This document shows, piece after piece, positions 7,840 through 15,612 of a stretch of DNA of 15,612 nt (the first letter of the stretch is position 1; the number at the start of each line of letters is the position of its first letter). Made by a program: the position numbers and the translations under genes. Under the pieces are notes generated by a model. It searched no databases. It was not told where the DNA came from and saw only the letters and a list, made by a program, of their open reading frames with translations. The stretch is from Flavobacteriales bacterium (GTDB lineage: Bacteria; Bacteroidota; Bacteroidia; Flavobacteriales_F; PHOS-HE28): positions 1-15,612 of the forward strand of contig JADJVC010000027.1 in NCBI GenBank assembly GCA_016710685.1, written 5' to 3'.

Positions 7840-9123
7840 ATGAAACTGTTCCAGCGCACCCGTCGCCCCATCTGGACCTACGCCACGGTGGTGATGCTGC
7901 TGAGCATCCCCGCGTACTACCTCATCATGCGCAACGTGTGGCTCGCGGACATCGACCAGGACCTGGAAGTGGTGAAGCAGAAAGTGGAGCGCGGCATCCA
8001 TGCGCAGCACCTTTCAGGAACGGCACTTTCCGACGCGATCGATCACATCAACGCGATCGATGCCGGTGTCCAACTTTCATTGCTCCCTGCGGACAGTGCG
8101 CGCACCGACCGCTTCCATACGCTCGTGAAGTTCGATGCCCTGCACGGCCACGACGAACCGTTCCGCATCTACGAAAGCACGGTGCGGTTGAACGGTGTGC
8201 CGTATGCGATCACCGTAAGCCGCGTGGTGGAGGAGACGGAGGAACTGGTAACGTCCATCGCCCTCGTGGCGCTCGTTTCGTTGGTGCTTCTCTTTGGCGG
8301 CATGCTGGTGCTGGACCGCGTGTATGCAGGCCGGATCTGGGCACCGTTCCAACACCTGCTGGCGCGCCTGAAACGTTTTCAGGTGGACGGTACTGCACAC
8401 TTTCAGGCGGCAAAAACCGGTGTTACTGAGTTCGATGAACTGGAACGTGAACTGGAGCAATTGACACGGCGGAACATGGCCATCTATGCGGAACAGCGCC
8501 GGTTCACGGAGAACGCCGCGCATGAATTGCGCACGCCGATCGCGCTGTTGCAAGGCAAGGTGGAGCGCCTGTTCCAAAGCGAGGGCCTTACGCGCCCGCA
8601 GGCGGAATTGTTGGAAGAGGCCAATAGCGGGATCCGCCGCATGCGGCTCACGTTGGACGGCTTGCTCACCTTGACGTACGTGGACAATGCACCGCTACAT
8701 GCCGATGCCGTTTGTGATCCCGAAGCGATCATCCGCGCACTGCTCGACCAGGCCAAGGAACGCATCTCCGGCCTCGGCATCGCGCTGGAATTGCATGTCG
8801 CTCCGGACGTGCGGTGGCCCATGGAACCCGCCATGGCAGAGATCCTGCTGGGTAACTTGGTAAGCAAGGCCGTCCGCCACAACGTCCGGAACGGAACGAT
8901 GTGCATCGACCTTTCTGCGGAAAAATTCTCATTCTCGAACACCGGTGCCGATAAAGCCTTGGACACGGAACGTTTGTTCAAGCGCTTTTCCGCCCCGGCG
9001 AAAGGCCTCGGACTTGGGTTGGCCATCGCACAACGGGTGTGCGAAAGACAGGGTTGGCAATTGCGCTATTCCTTCTTGGGCGGCATGCACACTTTCGAGG
9101 CGCGCATTCCAAACGCGGCCTGA
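7840..9123 (+). CDS. Sensor histidine kinase (two-component system)
   Basis: Intact, 427 residues from ATG 7840. A transmembrane helix at about 12-30 and a second at about 138-158 enclose a periplasmic sensor region of roughly 105 residues with no recognised domain. A juxtamembrane linker follows (RIWAPFQHLLARLKRF), HAMP-like but not a clear HAMP. The dimerisation/phosphoacceptor domain carries the H box RRFTENAAHELRTPIALLQ with phospho-histidine H228. In the ATPase domain the N box reads ILLGNLVSKAVRHN: N339 is present, but the second Asn, normally the Mg-ATP ligand, is K343. The G1 box is SFSNTGADKA in place of D-x-G-x-G, followed by LFKRF, then the G2 box GLGLGLAIAQRVCERQG. The degenerate G1 box is common in Bacteroidota kinases, but the N-to-K change is not. 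It is co-translated with the regulator and followed 41 bp later by the Omp85 gene. Confidence 0.93.
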   Translation: MKLFQRTRRPIWTYATVVMLLSIPAYYLIMRNVWLADIDQDLEVVKQKVERGIHAQHLSGTALSDAIDHINAIDAGVQLSLLPADSARTDRFHTLVKFDALHGHDEPFRIYESTVRLNGVPYAITVSRVVEETEELVTSIALVALVSLVLLFGGMLVLDRVYAGRIWAPFQHLLARLKRFQVDGTAHFQAAKTGVTEFDELERELEQLTRRNMAIYAEQRRFTENAAHELRTPIALLQGKVERLFQSEGLTRPQAELLEEANSGIRRMRLTLDGLLTLTYVDNAPLHADAVCDPEAIIRALLDQAKERISGLGIALELHVAPDVRWPMEPAMAEILLGNLVSKAVRHNVRNGTMCIDLSAEKFSFSNTGADKALDTERLFKRFSAPAKGLGLGLAIAQRVCERQGWQLRYSFLGGMHTFEARIPNAA

Positions 9124-9164
9124 GCCTTCCGAACTTCTTCCGGACCATGGCCTTGCTTCGCGCC

Positions 9165-10560
9165 ATGCGCTTATCCATTTCCCTTTGCCTGTTGGCGTTC
9201 ACGACTTCAGCCCTCTTCGCCCAAGCACCCGCCGACAGTGTTGACTTTATGCAGGCCCGCCGCATGAGCGATGCGGACCTGCTGAAGAAACGCGAAGGCA
9301 CGTTCCTCACTGGCATCCCCGACCTCTCCTCCGATCCCGTGACGGGTTTCGGCTTCGGCATCCGGGGCAACGTGTTCTGGAACGGCCAGCGCGACGACCC
9401 GCGATTCGCCTACACGCCCTACCTCACGCGGCTGAAAGCCAACGCCTCATACTATACCAGTAACGCGCGCGAGCTGGTGCTCTCACTCGACATGCCGTAC
9501 TACAAAGGCACACGCTGGCGCATCAAACTCGATTTCAAGGCACAGCAGAATCCCGCGAACCTCTACTTCGGCCTCACGGAAGGAACACTCGGTCCGTTGC
9601 GGCTGCCATCGGACCCAAGCGGTCCCGGCTTTGCAACCTACGCGGCTTATGACCAAGCCCGGAGCGCGGTGCGCGTTGGCGGTCCGGGAGAAGCAGCCAA
9701 TGTCACCGATGCACTTTCGAACCGATTCCGCGAAACGGAATTCATGTTGAACTTGAAAGGTGCATACACCTTAGGGGAAAAAGGATGGAGCCTGATGGGT
9801 GGCTACGAGATCCAGCACCTCAGCTATGCTACCTTCGAAAACACAGAGACCGACGGTGTTCACACGCAGACTGGCGAAGAAGTAGTCGTGCCCAACGGAA
9901 CTTCACTGCTTCGCCGCGACTTTCAGCAGGGGCTCGTATCCGGTGTGGACGGCGGATGGGTCTCGATCATCCAGGGTGCGATCATGTTCGACACGCGCGA
10001 CTTCGAGCCCGACCCCACAACAGGTTATTACTTCGAAGTAGCCAACGAATACTCCGCGCCTGTCTTCGGCTCACAGTTCAGCTTCAACAAGCTATTCGTG
10101 CAGGCCCGTATTCACCGCAAACTGCCAATTGGCCCGCGTACGGTGCTTGCAGCCCGCGTTGCCGCAGGGGAACATCTTCGGCGCGGACGCACCCTTCTTC
10201 GAATTCCAAGATCAATGGAGCCCGGACGGCAGTGTGAACGCGCTTGGTGGAAAGCATTCGTTGCGGGGCTATCGGGCGAACCGCTTTCTTGCGCGATCAC
10301 TGTGGTTTGCCAATGCGGAGCTACGTGTCCGCTTGGCGGAAATCTCCTTCGGAAAACAGCGGTTCGGTATCGGCGTTGCACCGTTCTTCGATACAGGTAC
10401 CGTGCGCGACCGTTGGCAGGATCTCGACCTCGCGAACATGCGCACCTCCCACGGCGCTGGCCTGCGCATCGCATGGAACCAGAGCACGATGCTCTTTCTG
10501 GACTACGGCGTGTCACCGGAAGACAAACTGCTCTTCTTCGGCATCGGACAGGCGTTCTAA
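9165..10560 (+). CDS. Omp85/BamA-TamA family outer membrane beta-barrel protein (one frameshift)
   Basis: The start at ATG 9165 gives the signal peptide MRLSISLCLLAFTTSALFA, cleaved before QAPADS; ATG 9147 in the same frame adds six residues. The mature protein begins with DADLLKKREGTFLTGIPDL, then TGFGFGIRGNVFWNGQRDD, followed by alternating amphipathic strands (such as LVLSLDMPYYKGTRWRIKL and GWSLMGGYEIQHL). After an extra G in the GGGG run at 10167-10170 it continues NIFGADAPFFEFQDQW, then GGKHSLRGYRANRFLARS, whose LRGY is the conserved L6-loop R-G-F/Y motif of Omp85 barrels. The last strand ends LFFGIGQAF, with the C-terminal Phe typical of outer membrane proteins. There is no obvious POTRA repeat. 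The protein has about 464 residues, so it is a barrel with a short N-terminal extension. It lies 41 bp after the kinase on the same strand, likely the same operon. Its role may be protein or lipid export; the substrate is unknown. Confidence 0.82.
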
Positions 10561-10574
10561 TACCGATCTGACCC

Positions 10575-12073
10575 TCACACCAATCCCCGCCCGGGGTTCA
10601 TCACCCCCGCCGGATCAACCACCGCTTTGATGCGCTTCACAAGCTCCATCGCGGCGGGATCCGCATAGCGCAACCGCTGCGTTTTTACGCCGATGTTGTG
10701 CTCCGCCGCTGATTGCCGCCCAACTCCACCGTGGCTTTTACGATCGCGTCTTCTATGGGTGAGCGTGCTTGCGGATGTCGGCTTGCTTGCTGTTGCGTTA
10801 GCGGTTGCACCACGTGGTGTACGTTGCCGTCCGCGCTGTGCCCGAAGTTGAAGATCTCGATCACGCCTTGTTCCATTTCCTGCGGAAAAAGTGCGCGTAA
10901 AGATCCCGTTCGTTCGTTTCGAAGTGCCGACTAATTGAACGGGCACGCAGTTGTCGAAGAACACACCGCGATCGCCGAAGTGCTGTTTGCTCGCTGGATT
11001 GCAATGTTCGCGGATGCGCCAGAACAGGTCGCGCTGGCCGGCATCCATGGCCAACAACACCGCGTCGCATTCCGCAAGCACATCGAATAAGTCTTGCTGT
11101 AATTGTTCGTCAGCGGCTTTGCCGGACGATACTTCCGTAAGAACCACCACGCGTTTCCCTTTCAACCTGATTCCACTGCCGCTGCACCTTCCGTAATGCC
11201 GACGCTTAATGCAAAAATGCCGCCGTCCATGAATTCAAACGCTTCCAAACGGCCGCTGAACGCTGCTTGCATGCGCGCGAGCAAAGCATCCACTTCGGCG
11301 TAGGTGTCGAACCCGATCATCGCCAGCTCACGCGACTTTGGTACGGGATGCAGTTTCAATTCCACTTGCGTGATCACACCGAGCGAACCGGCGGAGCCGA
11401 TGTAAGCGTGCTTCAGGTCGATGAGGCTGGACGTGTCTTTTAATGTGCCGCCGAGCTGCATGATCTCGCCTGTTGGCGTTACCACTTGCAGGCCGATCAC
11501 TTGGTCGCGCGTTACGCCGTACTTCACCGCGTTGGCCCCGCCCGCGTTGGTTGCCGCGCTGCCACCGGCCGTTGCGCTGCCGGTGCCGCCGTGCTTTATG
11601 GAACAGAAAAGTCCGTAGTCTTGCGCAAGCTGGTTCAGGCTATCGATCACAACGCCGGCTTCCACCAGAACAGCATTGGATCCCGCATGAATGGCCGAAA
11701 GCACGCGTTCCATTTTGCGGGTGCTCAGCACAATGCCATCACCGCTTTCATCCGGCACCGATGCGCCGACCAAGCCCGTGTTACCGCCTTGGCTGAAGAC
11801 TTTGATGCGGTGCGCTGTGCAATACTTCAGCACCGCGCTCACCTGTTCCGCCGTGCGCGGATAGAGCGTGAGCTTGCTGTTGCCCGCAACGAAATTGCCG
11901 ATGGCACGGTAGTTCCGCAGGTGATTTTCGTACTGCGCGCTGCCCGCTACCGGTGCCGGATCGTAGAGAAACTCCGGAGCTTCCTGCGCCGCGCCAGCGT
12001 TGCGCAACGAGCCGCCTACGCAAGCAATTAGCTGCGTGAGGTGTACTTCTGAAAGTGTTGCGTACGCGTTCAT
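10575..12073 (-). CDS. FAD-linked oxidoreductase, D-2-hydroxyglutarate dehydrogenase-like (frameshifted)
   Basis: The start at ATG 12073 overlaps the upstream stop as TGATG. The FAD-binding PCMH domain is uninterrupted: LYPRTAEQVSAVLKYCTAH, then FSQGGNTGLVGASVPDESGD (G96-G100), then GTGSATAGGSAATNAGGAN and GVTRDQVIGLQVVTPTG. The GGNTGLVG-x-SVP form is typical of the D-2-hydroxyglutarate/D-lactate dehydrogenase branch of the GlcD family. The C-terminal FAD-oxidase domain needs breaks near 11165, 10945, 10870 and 10720. It gives VVVLTEVSSGKAADEQL, then NFGHSADGNVHHVVQPL (the H-x-x-D-G-N-x-H metal site), then SAEHNIGVKTQRLRYA with the third metal ligand Glu, and ends VDPAGVMNPGRGLV. The family oxidises D-2-hydroxy acids to 2-oxo acids and passes electrons onward. 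The exact substrate is inferred partly from the upstream neighbour. It converges with the Omp85 gene with a 14-bp gap. Confidence 0.85.
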
Positions 12074-13562
12074 CAGGCGCGCATCGGCATGCTCTGTGCG
12101 TGGCCGAGGTGCTTCGCCATCAGCTCGTCCACATCGGTGCGCTGCGTGCCGTGGTACTTCGCGCGCACAGCTTCCACGTCGTTCAGGCTCAACGTTACGC
12201 GGTGTTTGTCCAGCAGTCGCGCGGCGGAAAGCATCCAGCCCCGTTCCAAGCAAACGTGGAAAAGTGCCAGCGGATCCTCGTTCAATTGCGCCGTCATCTT
12301 ATCGGCCCACGTGCCGCTTTCGCGCGTGTTGGGCATGGTGCTCTTGAACACTTTCGCATTGGCGGGCAGAAGCTTTACCGATCTCCTTTCCATTCACCGC
12401 TCTTTGCACCAGCACACGCTCGATGTATTCCACGAAGGGCCCTTCGATCTGACGTGGTAATTGCTCCGCCCTTTCGGCGCGGTGAAAATTTCGTAGGTCA
12501 CCGGCGCTGCGATGCCCGCTTGGAAAAGTCCGCCGAGCTCTATGCCTGTTTGCGATCGCGGAAACTGGTGAGCAGATTCGTCCGCGCCGTCCACGCGACC
12601 GGCGCGCGCCCACTTTTCGCCGTCGATGATGTTGCACAACAACGTGTCGTCCAAGTTGCCGGTGAGGAAGGCCCAATGGTTTACGCGCAGCCCGTTGAAC
12701 AAGGTCCACTTCGCGTATTCCGCAGCACTGGCGCCGGGTTCATCGGCACCGCGTTGTGCCATGGCCTGCATCTCTTTCAAGGCTTCGTCCATTTCGGCCA
12801 CGGCGGCATCCCACGCATCCTGCGTCATATTGGGGCCGTCTTCCAAGGGAATTTTCCAAGGGCGCTTTTTAATGCTGTCCGAAGCTGCGCGGATGAATAC
12901 CGCGAACTCCGCATCGGTGAGGTCTTCGTTGCGGCTCACTTTCGCCAACACGTCTTCATGCCCAAGGAACGGATCCTTGGTGCTTAACAACAGGCGGCGC
13001 AAATAAGCTGCGGCCTTCGGGCAGAAACGCGCGAGTTTGTCCAAGCGCTGTTCGCTCTGGAACTGGCGCGGCAACCAACCGAGTTCGGCGGGCGGACGGA
13101 TATACGTGCCTTCCGCGCAAAGCGTCGGCAAAGCGAAATACGAATTGTGCCCCAGGTTGTTGGTGCCGCGCTCCAAGCCCAAGGCACCCCAAATGCGGCA
13201 CGCCAGGCGGATGCCGTCCGGCAACCCTTCGCTGTGCTGGAACCCCAACCGGCGGTCGCTGCCGATGGTGCCGAATACGCGTTCGTGGTCCATGTCCGGC
13301 AAGTTGGACGCCAGCGAAACCACGTATTCGCGCCCCGCGAAATGGTCGCGGTGGAACCCGGCTTTATCGAAGTGCGGATTGCTTCCCTCCGGGCGTACCG
13401 GATCGACGGCACCGATCACCCGTTCGCCGTTGCCGTAGTAAAGCGGCCTAACGCACGTCGTCCTGGCCGGGTCCAGTTCCCGCGCCGCCAAGGCATTGTC
13501 CCGCGTGTATTCCTCTTCCAAAATGGGATCAGGGCATTGACGATGTCGGTGCGGGTATACAT
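12073..13562 (-). CDS. Conserved hypothetical protein, possible DUF1338/HglS-like 2-oxoadipate dioxygenase/decarboxylase (frameshifted)
   Basis: The start at ATG 13562 gives MYTRTDIVNALIP. Breaks near 13520, 12437 and 12375 must be bridged, giving about 496 residues. I recognise no family outright, but several segments fall in the order seen in DUF1338 proteins: GFQHSEGLPDGIRLACRIWG, GLERGTNNLGHNSYFALP, DLTDAEFAVFIRAASDSIKK, then EYAKWTLFNGLRVNHWAF (compare the metal-binding 'R/I-N-H' motif), then PFVEYIERVLVQRAVNGKEI with the end LLPANAKVFKSTMP (compare 'YEFAKRY...ADKIFEST'). HglS is an Fe(II) enzyme that turns 2-oxoadipate into D-2-hydroxyglutarate. The overlapping downstream gene encodes a D-2-hydroxyglutarate dehydrogenase-like enzyme, which fits this reading. 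The first 110 residues do not match, and the comparison is from memory, so treat the function as a hypothesis. The gene itself is well supported. Confidence 0.5.
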
Positions 13563-13620
13563 GGCGCAAAGTTGGTGGAAACAAACGCCGTTCAACGGAA
13601 GTTGGACGTGCTTTTGTTGC

Positions 13621-13649
13621 CTTAGGGTTGTTCCAAGAACAACCCTAAG
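13621..13649. terminator. Perfect 13-bp hairpin, candidate terminator between two minus-strand genes
   Basis: CTTAGGGTTGTTC (13621-13633) and GAACAACCCTAAG (13637-13649) pair perfectly around a 3-nt loop (CAA on the plus strand). It lies 54 bp past the stop of the T9SS/GEVED gene (13703) and 59 bp before the start of the next minus-strand gene (13562), the right place for a terminator. However, no T-tract follows on either strand, so a classical intrinsic terminator is not proven. A protein-binding palindrome or an mRNA-stabilising hairpin is also possible. Confidence 0.5.
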
Positions 13650-13702
13650 CAGGTGCGGTGGTGAGCAGGCAGGCGGTGCCTGGCTCATTTGCGAACGCCC
13701 GC

Positions 13703-15612
13703 CTATTGCACCACAATGCGTTTCACCACGTTCAGCGAAGGCGTACCCACTTTTACCATGTACACACCTGCGCTCGTGTTCGACATGTCCAACGTGTACG
13801 TGTAAACACCAGCGTGGTTGGTCAACGTGTAGTACGCCAACAGCTGGCCCTTCGCATCATACACGGAGACCGGCAGCTTATCGCTGGATGGCGTTGTGGT
13901 GTAGGTAAGCAGGAACTGCGCGCCGGGTAAGGGGTTAATGCTCAAATTCTCTTCGTTGGGCAAATCGGTACCGATACCAACCGCCCCCGATATGTTCGCG
14001 GTGTAATCGTTCGTGCGGCCGTAGTTCATGTCACCACAGGGTATCAGCACGTTACTCCCATCGGTACCCCGGACACGCATGATGTGCATGCCCTGCGTCA
14101 CGCCCGATAGGATGCAAAATTGACGGTGAACGGGTATGAGGGTTCCCCGCAATGGCAGCGGTACCGTTTGCGATCCTTTCACTGGTCTCGAACGTGAAAT
14201 TGTCATTGAAGTCGATCCAGATCGCGTAGTCGGAATTGTCGTATCCCATTTCCAAGGAAGACACGAACGGGTTGTTGGACATCACGAAGTTGAACACGAT
14301 GTCGGGTTCATAGCTGTAACCCGCCGGCGCGCTGCCACAAGCGACCTGGAGGTTTTGATCCGCCAATTGGAGCTGGGTTACGCCATCATCGAAACCGGCA
14401 CAATCCGATTCCGGTTGGCAGATGGTATTCGTCACGGACTTCGTGAAGTCATCGTTGCCCGCGTCCCCGTCGTTTACAGCCTCTGTTCCGGCGACAAGGG
14501 CATAGGTTCCGAGCGCAGAGAGGTCCGCGGATGCCGAGAACGTGAAATTGGCGGATGCACCCGCGGCAATGGAGCCGTTATAGGTTTCCTGCACCGGCGT
14601 CCCTCCGTTCAGCGTGTAAAAGACAGGGACCGTTGTTTGCGTTACACTTCCGAAATTGGTGATCGCAACAACAACGTTCGCAGTGGCCGATAACCCGGAC
14701 CCGGTGGACGGGCTAGTGATCGCGGTAACGCCGAGATCAATTCCATAGAGGTGCGTCACGTCCGTTGTGGCGGTGTCGTTCCCGTTGAATTCATCCGCAG
14801 CATAGCCGGTGTACGCTTGCAACGCGTATGTCTGACCTACATTGGAGAGATCGCTCGTTGCAGCGAAGGTGAACTGCGCGGATACGGCTGAGGCCAAGGT
14901 GCCAACGTATGGCTCTGTTACCACCGCGCCACCATCGACCTGATACGATACATTGAAACCCGTTGCCGGGTCTTGGCCGTAATTGAATACCGTTACCGTT
15001 ACCGGCTCCGCATTGCTCAATGCACCGTCCGTCGGGGTATCAATGGAGACCACACCGATATCGTTGTTGAAGTCCGAAGCGATCTGGAAAACGCCGACCA
15101 CATCGGCACCACCGTTGTGGTTGTATTCCGTGGTGAACCAGAATTCCTTTCCGTTCACCGGATCCACGTCGATCTTGCTGTAATCCCCATAGCGGTTGCC
15201 GCTGATGTTGCCCGTGCCCGCGGGAGATCAACTCTTCAGCAACGGTCATGGTACCCGCGGGATCTCCCGCAAAACGGCCGGTATAGTAGGCACTCACGCG
15301 GAAGTTGGTAGGCGTCGGCGTAGTGGGACCGGCCATGGCCGTATACCCCATGCCGATGTTGCCGAACTGGTCCATCGCCATGCTGGCAGCCCAAGCGTGC
15401 TTCCCATTTTCAGCGGTGTAAGTCCCTTCCTGCTCTATGGCCCAAGGCGTATTGTCGGCGGGTTGGCGCAGCTCGTACCAGCGTATGGCGGCCAACTCCC
15501 CGATGTCGCATCCGCATCGACCACAAAGTTGAAGACCGCGGAATTGTGCCCGGGAAATTTGCGGAACTGCGCTTGGTTCATGATCGTGGCCTGTAACGCA
15601 TCGATATTGCTA
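13703..15612 (-). CDS. Large secreted protein with CARDB-like repeats, GEVED domain and T9SS sorting domain (partial, frameshifted)
   Basis: The N-terminus lies beyond the right edge; the stop is at 13703-13705. The visible order starts with a module reading FRKFPGHNSAVFNFVVDAD, then AAIRWYELRQPADNTPWAIE, then AASMAMDQFGNIGMGYTAM, then GNISGNRYGDYSKIDVDP and EFWFTTEYNHNGG. This fits a beta-propeller or sialidase-like repeat domain but is not assigned. Two CARDB-like Ig repeats of about 95 residues follow (IGVVSIDTPTDGALSNAEPV and LGVTAITSPSTGSGLSATAN, each with 'F-T-F-x-A-x-x-D-L-S'). Next is a GEVED domain with YAIWIDFNDNFTFETSERIA, MHIMRVRGTDGS and CGDMNYGRTNDYTANI. The T9SS type A tail runs from LSINPLPGAQFLLTY through VSVYDAKGQLLAYYTL to VVKRIVVQ. 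Breaks fall near 15505, 15220 and 14130. It is a surface or secreted adhesin- or enzyme-like protein; its activity cannot be assigned. Confidence 0.85.
15220..15270. repeat. Perfect 10-bp inverted repeat inside the T9SS/GEVED gene
   Basis: GCGGGAGATC (15220-15229) and GATCTCCCGC (15261-15270) are exact inverted arms with a 31-bp spacer, in coding sequence. The left arm coincides with the reading-frame break near 15220, and CCCGCGGG also occurs next to both arms. Confidence 0.5.

Noticed and set aside
10585..10596. GC palindrome CCCCGCCCGGGG as a bidirectional terminator between convergent genes
   Set aside because: It lies within the final codons of the flavoenzyme (PGRG), has almost no loop and no T-tract; it is explained by coding sequence.
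12055..12987. A 310-residue open frame on the plus strand
   Set aside because: It is antisense to the HglS-like gene and shows no domain or signal.

Overview
The window looks like a chromosomal contig from a fairly high-GC member of the Bacteroidota, probably a Flavobacteriales-type environmental bacterium. The main pointers are three secreted proteins with type A sorting tails of the type IX secretion system (T9SS), a GEVED domain, and a sensor kinase with a degenerate G1 box ending in a GLGLGLAI motif. No species can be named from the sequence. I see no tRNA, rRNA, CRISPR array, transposase or phage gene.

Layout, left to right. 1-854 (+): the C-terminal part of a Schlafen-group-3-like (DUF2075) helicase, broken by many indels. 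937-1221 (-): a small unknown ORF. 1471-2268 (+): a secreted T9SS protein. 2294-2853 (-) and 2949-3440 (-): a cupin and an unknown secreted protein. 3644-4443 (+): a double-domain universal stress protein. 4608-5887 (-): an acetyl-CoA hydrolase/4-hydroxybutyrate CoA-transferase family enzyme. 5996-6996 (+): a LamG-like T9SS protein, divergent from the CoA-transferase, with an inverted repeat between them. 7165-10560 (+): an apparent operon of response regulator, sensor kinase and Omp85-type outer membrane protein. 13562-10575 (-): two genes overlapping at TGATG, a putative 2-oxoadipate dioxygenase/decarboxylase-like (DUF1338/HglS) protein followed by a D-2-hydroxyglutarate dehydrogenase-like flavoenzyme. 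13703-15612 (-): a large multidomain T9SS/GEVED protein whose N-terminus lies outside the window.

Most genes have the correct family sequence spread over two or three frames. Only the response regulator, the kinase and two small hypothetical genes read cleanly. About 20 breaks in 14.7 kb, hitting unrelated housekeeping-type genes, look more like uncorrected long-read indels than true decay. Gene coordinates below therefore run from the true start to the true stop across the breaks. The helicase fragment at the left edge is denser in breaks (at least seven in 850 bp) and could be a real pseudogene.

The most useful functional hypotheses are the HglS-like plus D-2-hydroxyglutarate dehydrogenase pair (a possible last step of lysine/2-oxoadipate breakdown), the two-component system co-directional with an Omp85 barrel, and the unexplained inverted repeats at 5954-5984 and 13621-13649. 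I found no clear candidate for a wholly new system.
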